Shown here piece after piece: positions 31,858 to 41,423 of a stretch of 64,000 nt of DNA; position 1 is the stretch's first letter; each line of letters begins with the position of its first letter. The DNA comes from Pseudomonas fluorescens (GTDB lineage: Bacteria; Pseudomonadota; Gammaproteobacteria; Pseudomonadales; Pseudomonadaceae). The notes under the pieces were generated by a model. It was not told where the DNA came from and made no database searches. It was given only the letters and a program-made list of their open reading frames with translations. The translations under genes were made by a program, and so were the position numbers. The stretch spans positions 186,001 to 250,000 of the forward strand of contig NZ_CABVIR010000009.1 of the NCBI RefSeq assembly GCF_902498065.1, written 5' to 3'.

Positions 31858-33200
31858 GCCCGACCGCTGAACCAGCCGTCGTTGTTGTGCAGAAACCAGG
31901 CAATTACACCAAGGGTCAGGCTGCGTAGCACCATGAACAACAGGAAAGTTATCCACAGTCCGTGGTTGCCCAAACCTTGCAATGCCCAGCCAAATGGCAG
32001 CAGCAGAATCACGGTCAACAGCATGCCGTTGCGCATTTCACGGGCGCGGGTTGCGCCGATGAACAGCCCGTCGAGCAAGTAGCTCCAGACCGCGATCAAG
32101 GGCAGGGCGGCGAGGTAGGGCAGATAGATGAATGCCGTGTCGCGCACGCTCTGAATGTCGGTCTGCATCTCGATGAACAGGTGCCCGGCGAACAGAAACA
32201 GCACGGCAAACCCCAGGCTCGCCAACAGCGACCAGCCACAGGCAACGACCAGTGAGCGGCGCAGGGCATCACGGTCGCGAGCACCAATCGCATGCCCGCA
32301 CAACGCTTCCACCGCGTGGGCCAGACCATCGAGCGCATGGGCGGTCAGCAGCAGCCCGTTGAGCAACAAGGCGTTGGCCGCGACGGTGGCGTCACCCAGG
32401 CGTGCGCCCTGTACGGTGATCAGGAAAAACACCGATTGCAGCAACAGGCTGCGGATGAAGATGTCGCGGTTGACCGCCAACAACGGCCGCCAACTCTGCC
32501 ACAGCGCCAGCGCGGCCCAGGCGATGTGGCCGGGGTAGGCGCGCAGGGCCTTGCGGGTCATCAGCAGGCCGATCAGCGCGCCGGTCCATTCGGCGATCAC
32601 TGAGGCCCGGGCCGCACCGACTACGCCCCATTCCAGGCCAAGGACAAACCACAGGTTCAGCGCAATGTTGACCAGGTTGGTGCTGAGCAAAATCGCCAGC
32701 GGCGCCCGGGCGTTTTGCGTGCCGAGGAACCAGCCGACCAGTGCATAACTGGCCAGCGCCGCGGGCAGACCGAACAATCGCGTGTGGAAGAATTCGCGGG
32801 TCAACTGATCCAGTTCTGGCGAAGGTTGCATGAAGTGCAACGCGACACCGCTCAACGGAACGCCCAGCGCACCCAAGGCAATGGCCAGCCCCATGGCCAG
32901 CAACAGACCCTGCAACAGAATCTGCCGCAACGCCGCGCCATCCCCGCGTCCGGCGGCCTGGGCGGCAAACCCGGTGGAGCCCATGCGCAGAAAGCCCATG
33001 GCCCAGGCGAGAAAGGTATACAGGCTGGCCCCGACCGCGACGGCGCCCAGTTGATGGGCGTGAGGCAAGTGGCCGATGACCGTGCTGTCGACCAGCGCCA
33101 CCAGCGGCACGGAAATGTTCGAGAGGATCATGGGCGCAGCGAGCGCCCAGACCCGGCAATGGGTCGGGCGGTCACGCCAGTCGGCAATCAGGTTGGACAT
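31851..33200 (-). CDS. MATE-family multidrug efflux transporter (DinF-like)
   Basis: A 449-residue inner-membrane antiporter that expels drugs or metabolites using a sodium or proton gradient. About twelve hydrophobic segments in two similar halves are visible. Family marks are LAAPMILSNISVPLVALVDS (about 20-39) with a downstream TVIGHLPHAHQLGAVAVG, and MGFLRMGSTGFAAQAAGRGD (about 76-95). The first half fits the DinF/NorM group; the substrate cannot be told. The ATG at 33200 (MSNLIADWRD) has AAGGAG just upstream. It is convergent with the esterase gene and ends inside its last codons. Confidence 0.93.
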   Translation of the reverse strand: MSNLIADWRDRPTHCRVWALAAPMILSNISVPLVALVDSTVIGHLPHAHQLGAVAVGASLYTFLAWAMGFLRMGSTGFAAQAAGRGDGAALRQILLQGLLLAMGLAIALGALGVPLSGVALHFMQPSPELDQLTREFFHTRLFGLPAALASYALVGWFLGTQNARAPLAILLSTNLVNIALNLWFVLGLEWGVVGAARASVIAEWTGALIGLLMTRKALRAYPGHIAWAALALWQSWRPLLAVNRDIFIRSLLLQSVFFLITVQGARLGDATVAANALLLNGLLLTAHALDGLAHAVEALCGHAIGARDRDALRRSLVVACGWSLLASLGFAVLFLFAGHLFIEMQTDIQSVRDTAFIYLPYLAALPLIAVWSYLLDGLFIGATRAREMRNGMLLTVILLLPFGWALQGLGNHGLWITFLLFMVLRSLTLGVIAWFLHNNDGWFSGRAH

Positions 33201-33284
33201 GCAGGCTCCTTGGAGAGCCGGCATTGTAGCGGTAGATTCCGAATCAGCTCAGTGAACACAATCTATAAAACGTCACACGTCGAG

Positions 33285-33392
33285 TGTGAGAGCGGCGGTG
33301 CGACGATTCGACTTGCCCGAGATGAGGCCGGTAAATCCACCACCTATGTTGACTGTCAGGCCGCTATCGCGGGCAAGCCCGCTCCCACAGGG
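33285..33392. repeat. REP pair between the MATE gene and the small membrane protein
   Basis: Two diverged inverted REP copies, one containing GCGACGATTCGACTTGCCCG (from about 33301) and the other ATCGCGGGCAAGCCCGCTCC followed by CACAGG (33366-33391). The pair sits in the gap between the MATE gene start and the 3' end of the next minus-strand gene. Confidence 0.65.
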
Positions 33393-33402
33393 ATTGCTGG
33401 TG

Positions 33403-33696
33403 TCAGTGGATTATCCAGCTCAACAACCACAACCCCAGCAGCAACCAGATGATCCCCATGATGATCGACGCATTCATGAATGCCCGGATCGCTGACCACA
33501 GCAGCATCAGCCCCAGGATCAACGCGATGATGTTGATGATCGACGTATCCATGCCCAGCGCGCGGGACAATCCTTCGACGAAGTTGCCGCCGGCGTTGCT
33601 CAACAGATTGAACAGGCCACTGAGGGCGTCAATGATAAAGCGGATGACCGAACCGAGCGCCTGGCCGAGCCATTCGAAAAAACTTTCTACCTGCAT
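33403..33696 (-). CDS. Small hydrophobic membrane protein
   Basis: A 97-residue protein of unknown function with two hydrophobic parts: an amphipathic N-terminal region (FFEWLGQALGSVIRFIIDAL, about 6-25) and a strongly hydrophobic C-terminal hairpin (IINIIALILGLMLLWSAI, about 53-70, and IIMGIIWLLLGLWLLSWII, about 78-96), probably two membrane helices. It lies alone, with the REP pair downstream. Coding potential is supported by the even hydrophobic pattern; no family was recognised. Confidence 0.7.
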   Translation of the reverse strand: MQVESFFEWLGQALGSVIRFIIDALSGLFNLLSNAGGNFVEGLSRALGMDTSIINIIALILGLMLLWSAIRAFMNASIIMGIIWLLLGLWLLSWIIH

Positions 33697-33840
33697 GTCG
33701 TTAACGTCCTGATGTAAGTGGTTGAGCCTTGGGCCATTGATCGCGCTGGCGAGTTCCCTGCAAGCATAGTGGTTTTGCGGCGTGTGCCGCTTGCCTTAAC
33801 GTTGCATCCCCCCGAAGCTATACGCCTTCAGGAGAGCCCG

Positions 33841-34146
33841 ATGAACCTTGTTGAACTGACCGAACGCCTGCACGCCATCCGTGACCGCAATGACTGGCGG
33901 CAATTTCACAGCCCGAAAAACCTGGCCATGGCCGCGAGCGTGGAAATGGCCGAGCTGGTGGAGATCTTCCAGTGGCTGAGTGAAGACCAGTCGCGCCAGT
34001 TGCCGGCGGACAAACTGGCCCATGCCGGGCAGGAGGTCGGTGACATCGTGCTCTATCTACTGCTGCTGTGCGGCGAGTTGGGGCTGGACATGAATGAAGT
34101 GGTGCGCAGCAAGCTCGCGGACAGTGAACGGAGGTTCAGCCGATGA
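33841..34146 (+). CDS. MazG-like nucleotide pyrophosphohydrolase
   Basis: A 101-residue all-helical NTP pyrophosphohydrolase of the MazG-like/RS21-C6 group, which cleaves unwanted (d)NTPs. The metal-binding pattern is seen as AASVEMAELVEIFQWLSED (about 32-50, ExxE) and EVGDIVLYLLLLCGELGLD (about 66-84, ExxD). GGAG lies 7 bases before the ATG at 33841; the upstream extension to 33718 is not supported. The stop overlaps the start of cmoM by the ATGA pattern, so the two are cotranslated. The physiological substrate is unknown. Confidence 0.92.
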   Translation: MNLVELTERLHAIRDRNDWRQFHSPKNLAMAASVEMAELVEIFQWLSEDQSRQLPADKLAHAGQEVGDIVLYLLLLCGELGLDMNEVVRSKLADSERRFSR

Positions 34147-34892
34147 GCGACCGTCATTTCGATCAGCTGGCAACCCGTTTCGCCGAAAAGATCTACGGCG
34201 GCGCCAAGGGCGCGATCCGCCTGGCGGTGCTTCAGGCCGACCTGGCCGAAACCCTGCCTGACCGTCCGCTGCGTGTGCTCGACATCGGCGCCGGCCTTGG
34301 CCATATGTCGTTGTGGCTGGCCCAGCGCGGGCATGACGTGACACTGGCCGAGCCCGCCGAGCCGATGCTGGAAGGCGCCCGCCAGCGTTTTGCCGACGCC
34401 GGCCAGACGGCTACTTTCATTCAGGCGCCGTGGCAGGATTTGCTCGGCCAACTCACCGAGCCCTACGATCTGGTCCTGTGCCACGCGGTGCTGGAATGGC
34501 TGGCCGAACCCCATGCGATCCTGCCGGTATTGCATCAATTGACCCAGCAGGATGGCTGGTTGTCCCTGGCCTTCTACAACCGCGATGCGCTGATCTACCG
34601 CAACCTGCTCAAGGGCCACTTCCGCAAAATGCGCAAGAACGACATGGCCGGTGAAAAGCAAAGCCTGACGCCGCAACAGCCCCTCGATCCACGAGAATTG
34701 GCGGCGCAACTTGAAGGCCTGTGGCAGGTCGAAACCCAGAGCGGGGTGCGGGTTTTTCACGATTACATGCCGGTGGAATTCCAGGCTCGCGCCGAATTGG
34801 TGGATTTACTCGAAATGGAGCTGGCCCACCGGCGTCACCCAAGTTTTGCCGGGCTTGGGCGCTACTTGCACTGGATCTGTCGACCGGCCTGA
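34143..34892 (+). CDS. cmoM: tRNA 5-carboxymethoxyuridine methyltransferase
   Basis: CmoM methylates 5-carboxymethoxyuridine at wobble position 34 of certain tRNAs to the methyl ester, using S-adenosylmethionine. The 249 residues align well with E. coli CmoM (formerly SmtA): DRHFDQLATRFAEKIYGGAKG at the start, SAM motif RVLDIGAGLGHMSLWLA (about 43-59), DLVLCHAVLEWLAEPHAILP (about 109-128) and GVRVFHDYMP (about 200-209). It overlaps the MazG-like gene by 4 bases; pairing two nucleotide-quality genes is suggestive but not proof of a joint role. Confidence 0.93.
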   Translation: MSDRHFDQLATRFAEKIYGGAKGAIRLAVLQADLAETLPDRPLRVLDIGAGLGHMSLWLAQRGHDVTLAEPAEPMLEGARQRFADAGQTATFIQAPWQDLLGQLTEPYDLVLCHAVLEWLAEPHAILPVLHQLTQQDGWLSLAFYNRDALIYRNLLKGHFRKMRKNDMAGEKQSLTPQQPLDPRELAAQLEGLWQVETQSGVRVFHDYMPVEFQARAELVDLLEMELAHRRHPSFAGLGRYLHWICRPA

Positions 34893-34904
34893 TCGGAGCG
34901 CGAA

Positions 34905-35516
34905 ATGAAAACTCGTTCAGGGTTGCTGGTGATTTGTCTGGGGTTGGCTGCCTGCCAGGGCACCAATCCCTATGTGGCAAGTTCCAAACCGTTGCCGCCG
35001 GCGCCACCCGAGGCGGCCAACACCTTCGATCGCAGCGCCTACCCGGCTGCGCCGCGTGACTACGGCCGCTACCGCAGTTGGGCCTGGCTCAATGGGCAAC
35101 TGCCGCCGGGCTCGGCGTGGGCGGACTCGGCGCAAGTCGCCGAAGCCGTGAGCAATGCCCTCGATCAACGCGGCTTGCGCCCGCTGCACGACAATCGTCC
35201 GGCAGACCTGTTCGTCAGCGCCAATCTGCATCTGGAAACCCGCTTGCGGCAGGTTCAGGACGACTATGGTTATTACGGCGGCTATGGCGGGTACAACCGT
35301 TACGGCAGTGGTTATGGCATGTACAACACGGTGCCGATCGTTCGCACGTATTCGGAACAGGTCGTGGTGGTGAGGGTGGACCTGTTCGATGCGCAAAGCG
35401 GTCAACCGGTTTGGAGCGCGAGCGCCGAAACCGCCAACAAGGGTAGCCAGAGCGCACGCGCCGATGCCATACGGGAGGCTGTGGAAAAGGCCATGTCGGC
35501 GTATCCTCCCAGTTAG
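34905..35516 (+). CDS. DUF4136 lipoprotein, copy 1
   Basis: A 203-residue lipoprotein: signal sequence MKTRSGLLVICLGLAACQG with the lipobox LAAC. The mature part starts with a Pro/Ala-rich linker and holds a DUF4136 domain with YRSWAWLNGQLPPG (about 51-64), ALDQRGLRPL (about 84-93) and a glycine/tyrosine-rich insert (YYGGYGGYNRYGSGYGMYN, about 122-140). Function is unknown. GGAG lies about 7 bases before the ATG. The next gene encodes a second member of the same family. Confidence 0.88.
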   Translation: MKTRSGLLVICLGLAACQGTNPYVASSKPLPPAPPEAANTFDRSAYPAAPRDYGRYRSWAWLNGQLPPGSAWADSAQVAEAVSNALDQRGLRPLHDNRPADLFVSANLHLETRLRQVQDDYGYYGGYGGYNRYGSGYGMYNTVPIVRTYSEQVVVVRVDLFDAQSGQPVWSASAETANKGSQSARADAIREAVEKAMSAYPPS

Positions 35517-35570
35517 CTTCTGCAATCAAGAAGCGTTCCGCAGGTTCATGTCTTCAACCGGAGAATCATC

Positions 35571-36128
35571 ATGTTCCGCCGTCTCGCTTTACTGGCCATC
35601 GCCGCGCTCCTCAGTGCCTGCGCCGGCAACCAGGTCAATCATGACTTCGACGCCAGCCGCGACTTCGCCGCCTATCGCAGCTGGAGCTGGAAAGACCCCG
35701 CCCTGCAATATCGCCCCGATGACCCACGGATCAAAAGCGACCTGACCGAACAGCGCATCCGCCAATCGGTGGCCGATCAGCTCGATCAGCGTGGCCTGCG
35801 CCCGGCCGCTTCGGGCAAAAAAGGTGATGTGAGCGTGCAAACCTACCTGATCGTCGAAGACCGTCAGCAACAAGTGACGACCAACTACGGCGGCGGGTGG
35901 GGCGGCCCATGGAATGGCTACTGGGGCGGGCCGATGTACAACGAAACCCGCAACATCAGCTACAAGGTGGCGATCATCCAGATTGACCTGCTCGACGGCA
36001 AGGACGGCAAACTGGTGTGGCGCGGCAGTGACGAACAAATCCTCAGCCGCTCACCGAACCCGTCGGACCGCAGTACGGCGATACGCGAAACGGTCGGCCG
36101 GATACTTGCCAACTACCCACCCAGGTAA
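35571..36128 (+). CDS. DUF4136 lipoprotein, copy 2
   Basis: A 185-residue lipoprotein with signal sequence MFRRLALLAIAALLSACAG and lipobox LSAC. The DUF4136 domain begins at FDASRDFAAYRSWSWKDPAL and shows QLDQRGLRPA, a glycine/tryptophan-rich insert (GGGWGGPWNGYWGGPMYN) and the family end RSTAIRETVGRILANYPP. It is clearly a paralogue of the preceding gene (shared YRSW, LDQRGLRP, AIRE and YPP), though well diverged, so the tandem duplication is old. The outer membrane is the likely location. Confidence 0.88.
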   Translation: MFRRLALLAIAALLSACAGNQVNHDFDASRDFAAYRSWSWKDPALQYRPDDPRIKSDLTEQRIRQSVADQLDQRGLRPAASGKKGDVSVQTYLIVEDRQQQVTTNYGGGWGGPWNGYWGGPMYNETRNISYKVAIIQIDLLDGKDGKLVWRGSDEQILSRSPNPSDRSTAIRETVGRILANYPPR

Positions 36129-36134
36129 ACCGGC

Positions 36135-36169
36135 ATCCCGCCCCCACAAGTTTTTTTGGGCGGGGATGG
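36135..36169 (+). terminator. Hairpin after the DUF4136 genes
   Basis: CATCCCGCCC and GGGCGGGGATG pair with one bulge around a loop that carries the T-run. The stem is strong and lies 6 bases past the stop. The T-run being inside the loop makes it an atypical terminator. Confidence 0.5.
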
Positions 36170-36259
36170 CGGGTTGCCAGCAGGCTCTCCCAGCCTTGTC
36201 TACACTGCTTTTCACCAATGGAGGTTGCGCCCGGCAGTGCGCCGGCAAAGGAGTGCGCC

Positions 36260-38182
36260 ATGTCTCCCCGCTTGCAGTTTCGCGGCCCGGCCCGGCAACG
36301 GGGGGCGATCGGATTGATGGCGGCCCTGACCCTGGCCATGGCCCTGGGCTTCACGGTGCTGGTCATCGACAGCGGTCGGCTCTATCTGGAACAACGGAAG
36401 TTGCAGCGGGTGGCGGATACTGCGGCACTTGAGGCCGTGACCCGCGATGGCAATTGCCTGCCCGGGCTCAGCGCTGCCAGTTACGCCACGCAAAGTGCGA
36501 CGCGTAATGGTTTTACCGTCAACGCCACTGGCACGCTGACGGTCAGTTGCGGCACCTTGCAGACCGGCGCGGACAACCTGCGCGCCTTCAGCGTCGACTC
36601 GACAAAAAGCGCCGCCGTGCGCGTCATCGCCACCCAAACCGTTGCCACCAGCGTGGCCGCCGGCATCGGCGCTTTGCTGTCCGGCGGGCCCTTCGCTTTA
36701 ACCACCCAGCTCAGCGCCACCGCCGTGGCGGCCGAGCCCAAGCTGACATTGGCGCAACTCAGCATTCGAAGCAGCCTCGTGGGCGCCGATACCTCCCGAT
36801 CGAACCTGTTGAACCCGCTGTTCTCGACCCTGTTGGGCGGCAACGTCAACCTCTCTGCCGTGGGCTGGGACGGTTTGATCAAAACCGACGTCAACCTGTT
36901 GCAGTTCATGGATCGACTGGCGATAAAACTGGGTGTGGCGGCGGGCGACTACACCACGTTGTTGAACACGCAAGCCAGCGTGACCCAGTTCATCCAGGCC
37001 GCCGCCGATGTTCTTCCCTCCAACGGCTCCACGGCGACCGTCAAGACCGCGCTGGGTAATCTGCAATTGGCGGCCACCAATGCCTCACCGATCAAGTTGG
37101 GTGACTTGCTCCAACTGCAAACCGGCGCACAAGCGGCCAGTCTCGACGCCACGGTGCAACTGTTCCAGTTGGTTCAAGGGTTTGTGCAACTGGCGAACAA
37201 GAACAGCGCGGTGGCCGCGGTATTGCCGGTGAATGTGTTGGGGCTGGCTGGCATGACCACCCGCATCAAAGTCATTCAGCCGCCGCAGTTTTCTGCGGTA
37301 GGGAACCCCGCGCTGGCGAAAGTGGCACCGCTGGGCGCGAACAAAATATACGTGCGCACTGCACAAATCCGCATCCTCGTGTCGGTAGACCTGACGTTGA
37401 TCAATGTCGTCTTGCAAACCGTCAATGCGCTGTTGCAGACGGTCATAGGCCTGATCAATACAGCTCTGGCGCCGGGCTGCATCCTGGGGAGCTGCACCCA
37501 GACGGACCTGCAATTACTGCCCGATGGATTGAACCTCGACGTCGGTCTTGAAGCCGGTGTCGGCAGCAGCTACGTCACCGATTACTCCTGCGTCAGCCCT
37601 GCAAACAAGAGCCTCACCGCCACCACCAATATTTCCGCGGTGCAACTCAAGGTCGGAAAAATCGATCCGGTGATCTGGCTCTCCTCTTCCGCGGCGCCCA
37701 GCCTGTCGCCGTTGACCTTGGTGGATATCGGCTCCAAGACCTGCCACTTGCTTAGCTGCGGCGCACGCACACCGTTCGGGGGCGGCGGTTTGGAACTCAT
37801 GATAGACAGTCCTGTTGGCGGCACCACCGAGCCCAATTACACCTTCGCCAATCCGCATGAGGTCAATGTGGCCCCAGACCCCACGCACCCGGTGACGGTG
37901 TCGGGTGTCGTGGGCAGTTTGAAGGGGACGCTTACGGGTATGACGTTGATTCAACACCCCCCAACCATTGGCAGTCTGTTGGGGGCGCTGCTCAATACCT
38001 TGCTGTCGACGCTGGCCGATGTGACCCAGCTTCTGGTCACGGCCATCAGTGGCCTGATCACGCCACTGATTGACCCGATCGTCGACAGCCTGTTGCTCAA
38101 CCTCGGCATCGACGTCAACAAAGTCGACGTTGGTTTTAACCTGACCTGCGGGCAAAAAGGCAAAGCCTATCTGGTGATCTGA
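36260..38182 (+). CDS. tadG: Tad pilus assembly protein TadG
   Basis: TadG is a pseudopilin-like protein needed for Tad/Flp pilus display. The 640 residues begin with the TadE/TadG-type membrane motif QRGAIGLMAALTLAMALGFT (about 11-30) followed by LVIDSGRLYLEQRKLQRVADTAALEAV-type sequence, then a long exported region with cysteines in pairs (CGTLQ, CILGSC, CHLLSCGA). The C-terminal part is rich in Leu/Ile and Asn (LLGALLNTLLSTLADVTQLL). ATG 36260 has AAAGGAG upstream. In P. aeruginosa I recall tadG next to pprB; here it is at the other edge of the locus and ends 16 bases inside convergent pprA. Confidence 0.85.
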   Translation: MSPRLQFRGPARQRGAIGLMAALTLAMALGFTVLVIDSGRLYLEQRKLQRVADTAALEAVTRDGNCLPGLSAASYATQSATRNGFTVNATGTLTVSCGTLQTGADNLRAFSVDSTKSAAVRVIATQTVATSVAAGIGALLSGGPFALTTQLSATAVAAEPKLTLAQLSIRSSLVGADTSRSNLLNPLFSTLLGGNVNLSAVGWDGLIKTDVNLLQFMDRLAIKLGVAAGDYTTLLNTQASVTQFIQAAADVLPSNGSTATVKTALGNLQLAATNASPIKLGDLLQLQTGAQAASLDATVQLFQLVQGFVQLANKNSAVAAVLPVNVLGLAGMTTRIKVIQPPQFSAVGNPALAKVAPLGANKIYVRTAQIRILVSVDLTLINVVLQTVNALLQTVIGLINTALAPGCILGSCTQTDLQLLPDGLNLDVGLEAGVGSSYVTDYSCVSPANKSLTATTNISAVQLKVGKIDPVIWLSSSAAPSLSPLTLVDIGSKTCHLLSCGARTPFGGGGLELMIDSPVGGTTEPNYTFANPHEVNVAPDPTHPVTVSGVVGSLKGTLTGMTLIQHPPTIGSLLGALLNTLLSTLADVTQLLVTAISGLITPLIDPIVDSLLLNLGIDVNKVDVGFNLTCGQKGKAYLVI

Positions 38183-40911
38183 TCGTCCACGACAATCGGC
38201 AGCTCGATACAGAACCGTGCGCCCTCGGCCGAGTTCCGCACGCTGAGTTTGCCGCCCATGTTCTCGACGATCCCATAGCTCACCGACAAGCCCAGCCCGG
38301 TGCCGACGCCTACTGGCTTGGTGGTGAAAAACGGTTCGAAGATCCGCTCCAGCAGGCGTGGATCAATCCCGCCGCCGTTGTCCTCGACCCACAGTCGAAC
38401 CGACTGCGCATCACGTTCGGCGTACAGCGAAATCCACGGTTTGAATTGATGATCAGCCTCACGTTTGACGAGGAGCGCATCCCGGGCGTTGACCATCAGG
38501 TTGATCAGTACTTGTTCCAGCTGATCGACATGACCGCGCACCAGAGTTTCGAAGCCGGTCTCGCTGACCCGCAACTCGACACCTTTGCCGCGCATGCCTT
38601 CGGCCAGCAACGACAGTGTGCCTTCGATGGCTTGAACCGGATTGAAAGGGTGCTGTTCGATCTCCGAGCGGCGGCCGAACACCCGCATGTGATCCACCAC
38701 CCGCGCCGCGCGCTGGACCTGCGCATCGATGCGGTTGAGTTTGTCGGTCAGGTAATCGATCTGCACATCGCCGTTACTCAAGCGCTTGAGCACATTGACG
38801 ATGGCCATGCGCATCACGTTCAGCGGCTGGTTGATTTCATGGGCCAGGCCGGTGGCCATTTCGCCGAGCGTGGCCATTTTCGCGCTCTGGGCCAGTTGCT
38901 GTTGCGAACGGCGGACTTCGGTGTTGTCGCGGCCCACGGCCTGAACCTCAAGCAAGCGACCTTGCGCATCGAACACGCCGCGATCCGACCAGACCCACCA
39001 GGCGTGTTCCCGGCCCGGCAGCTGCAGGTTGATTTCCGCCGTGCTGACCGGAAACTCCGGGCTCAGTTGGCCCAGCCGGCGCAGAAACGCTTGCTGTTGT
39101 TCTGCCGACATCCAGCTGCCCAGGTTCACGCCTGGCAGTTGCTCGGGCTGGCATTCCAGATACGTCGCCAACGGGCGGTTACCAAAGGTCAGGGTCAGGT
39201 CCGGCCGATAACGGCAGATCATCGCCGGTGAATCCTCGACCAGAATCCGATAGCGCTCTTCGCTTTGTTTGACTTGCTCGGCGGCCAGGGTCGCGTCGGT
39301 CACGTCCAGCCATAACCCGACGGCTTCGACCGGCAGGCCAAGGTCGTCGCGTAACAGCTTGGCTTCGTCGAGCAACCAGTGGTAGTCGCCGCGACTGTCA
39401 CGCAGGCGGTAGCGCGCACGGACCGACCCTTCGCGAAGCAGTTGCCGAGAGCGCTCGAAATAGCGCTCGCGGTCCTCGGGATGAACCCGTTCTACCAGTG
39501 CTCCAGCTGCGCAATCTGCGAGGGTCCACCCCAGCAAAGGCAACAGGCTGTCGCTGAAAAAGCTCGGTTGCAGCGCACCTTCGGCATAACGCTGCACATA
39601 GATCACCGCCGGTGAACTGGCGATCAGGTTGTCCAATCGGGCATGAGCCGCCGCTGCCTGCTGCTCCTGATTTTTGATGTCGCTGATGTCGAGCATGAAG
39701 CCCACCAGCCGGCGGTTTTTGCCGATGCCCAAGGCCTGGCCCTGCAGGCGATACCAGATCGGCGTGTCGCGCTGATGCAGGCGCACACAGAGCAGCAAAG
39801 GCGTGCCCTCATCCTGCAAGTCTTGCAGGCGACTGCGCAGTTCTTCGCGGTCGGCGGGATGGATCTGCTCAAACCAGTCAGGCAGGGGCAGGCGTGTGCC
39901 GGGCAGGTCGAGGGTGCTGGCCAGCGACGGCGCCAATTGCACCTCGGTACCGTCGCTGAAAACCTCCCACCAACCGGTGCCCAGCAGGGCTTGTAACGAG
40001 TCCAGTCGCTCCAGTTGCACATGGTGCCGATGCTCGCGCAAGCGCTCCAGCAGCGGGCCGGCGAGCGCCGCGGTGAGCTGCAACCAGTCGCGGGCGTTGA
40101 CGTCGGGTGCTCGCTGCTGCACCGGGTAAAACCCGCACAGCAACCACGCGACCACGCCTTGCGCATCGTGATAGGGCACTGCAAACCCTTCAGCATTGCC
40201 GAAAGTGGCTTGCAGGCGCGGGTGCTCGCCGAGGGCAAGAGGCTGCGGGGCCGAACCGTTCAAACTGTCGAGCCCGGTGCCCAGGCGCTGACCGTTTTGC
40301 CACAGTTGTGGGGCGTCGAAGCCAGCGTAGTGCTGGTGGATCTGCCAACCGTCTGCGTGCTCATCCTGCAACGCCAAGGCGATGCAGGGGACTTGATAAC
40401 GCTGCGCCAGGCTCTGCAATTGCTCCGCCAATACCTCGGGCAGACGCGCCAGGCTGCACAGGCGCAACTGGTCGCCGATCTGCGTCGCGAGCCATTGGGA
40501 TTGTTCGCGGCTGCGCGATTGCTGGCGTTCGAGCAACAGGTCGCCGATGTCCAGCAACTGCAGCAGCCAGGCGTCAGCCCACGGCTGCACCCAGCCGCGC
40601 AGGTGCAGGGGTTGCCCGCTGAGGCTGTAAAAGTCCAGATCCAGCGGTTGCCCTTGCCAATCGGCCGGCGTGCCTTCAACGGCGAGGCCGCTGTGGGGCA
40701 GGAGAAAATCCAGCAGGTGCGGCGCCCGCGCGGCAGTCAGTTGCTGGGCCAGCCCATGCCGCAGCGGACCGGTCAGATGAAGCACTCGGCCTTCGGCATC
40801 CAGATGCATCTGTAAACCGACATCAGGCACGCTCAAGCGGTTCGGAGCGTCCTGGGTCGGTGGCGGTTGGCGGTTGAGCAGGCGCCCGAACAGTCTGTCC
40901 CCGGAACTCAA
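38167..40911 (-). CDS. pprA: Sensor histidine kinase PprA
   Basis: PprA signals to PprB, which in P. aeruginosa turns on the Tad pilus and other attachment factors. The 914-residue protein has no membrane segment. It begins with a PAS-like part (LFGRLLNR onward), a GAF-like region (about 130-290), several PAS modules (about 300-660, with FYP and WYRLQGQALGIGKNRRLVGF), and a C-terminal kinase with phospho-acceptor His in GLAHEINQPLNVMRM (about 680-694) and ATP site NLMVNARDALL, VEDNGGGI and GTGLGLSVSYGIVENMGG. The TTG start overlaps the tadF stop (TTGA). The end overlaps convergent tadG by 16 bases. Confidence 0.85.
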   Translation of the reverse strand: MSSGDRLFGRLLNRQPPPTQDAPNRLSVPDVGLQMHLDAEGRVLHLTGPLRHGLAQQLTAARAPHLLDFLLPHSGLAVEGTPADWQGQPLDLDFYSLSGQPLHLRGWVQPWADAWLLQLLDIGDLLLERQQSRSREQSQWLATQIGDQLRLCSLARLPEVLAEQLQSLAQRYQVPCIALALQDEHADGWQIHQHYAGFDAPQLWQNGQRLGTGLDSLNGSAPQPLALGEHPRLQATFGNAEGFAVPYHDAQGVVAWLLCGFYPVQQRAPDVNARDWLQLTAALAGPLLERLREHRHHVQLERLDSLQALLGTGWWEVFSDGTEVQLAPSLASTLDLPGTRLPLPDWFEQIHPADREELRSRLQDLQDEGTPLLLCVRLHQRDTPIWYRLQGQALGIGKNRRLVGFMLDISDIKNQEQQAAAAHARLDNLIASSPAVIYVQRYAEGALQPSFFSDSLLPLLGWTLADCAAGALVERVHPEDRERYFERSRQLLREGSVRARYRLRDSRGDYHWLLDEAKLLRDDLGLPVEAVGLWLDVTDATLAAEQVKQSEERYRILVEDSPAMICRYRPDLTLTFGNRPLATYLECQPEQLPGVNLGSWMSAEQQQAFLRRLGQLSPEFPVSTAEINLQLPGREHAWWVWSDRGVFDAQGRLLEVQAVGRDNTEVRRSQQQLAQSAKMATLGEMATGLAHEINQPLNVMRMAIVNVLKRLSNGDVQIDYLTDKLNRIDAQVQRAARVVDHMRVFGRRSEIEQHPFNPVQAIEGTLSLLAEGMRGKGVELRVSETGFETLVRGHVDQLEQVLINLMVNARDALLVKREADHQFKPWISLYAERDAQSVRLWVEDNGGGIDPRLLERIFEPFFTTKPVGVGTGLGLSVSYGIVENMGGKLSVRNSAEGARFCIELPIVVDDQITR

Positions 40912-41348
40912 AATTGCAGGCTCGAACTGGCGGTGAGCGTGGCCGGCAGATTGGGTACCGAGCCGATCCCCGGCAGGGTCAGAAACGGAATGACTTGCCT
41001 GAGTTTGCTGGTGGGGTAGTTGATGGAGACCTTCAATACCCCGCCCGCGTAAGTGGCGGTGGTATCGGTGGCGACATTGAAATTCAGCGCCGCCGGAATC
41101 CAGGCCAGTTGCCGGCTCAGTTCAGCCGTGGCAACGGTCTTTATCACGGTGTCGTAACCGGGGGTGTTCGGGTCGAGTGTGACGCTTTGGCGCACGGCTT
41201 CGGCGGTCGACTGGTTGAACGATTGCATAAGCAATAGCGGCAAGCTGTAGGTGACGATGCCGTAGAACACAGCGAAAAATATGACGAACACCAAGGCGAA
41301 CTCAATCGCGATGGCACCTTTTTGCTGGCGGGGGAGGTTTGTTTTCAT
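40908..41348 (-). CDS. tadF: Tad pseudopilin TadF
   Basis: TadF is a minor pseudopilin of the Tad machine, processed by the dedicated prepilin peptidase. The 146 residues start with a basic stretch and the hydrophobic core QKGAIAIEFALVFVIFFAVF (about 10-29) with the conserved Glu at +5 after the processing glycine, matching the TadE-like domain. The rest is periplasmic. ATG 41348 is preferred; a GTG 24 bases upstream is the alternative. It overlaps pprA by 4 bases, so sensor and pseudopilin are cotranscribed. Confidence 0.85.
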   Translation of the reverse strand: MKTNLPRQQKGAIAIEFALVFVIFFAVFYGIVTYSLPLLLMQSFNQSTAEAVRQSVTLDPNTPGYDTVIKTVATAELSRQLAWIPAALNFNVATDTTATYAGGVLKVSINYPTSKLRQVIPFLTLPGIGSVPNLPATLTASSSLQF

Positions 41349-41423
41349 GAGTGCGTCTACCCTGACAATCACTGCGTAATGTCAGCATAGAATCATTCAG
41401 CCAAAACGGACGTTTTTTACCGA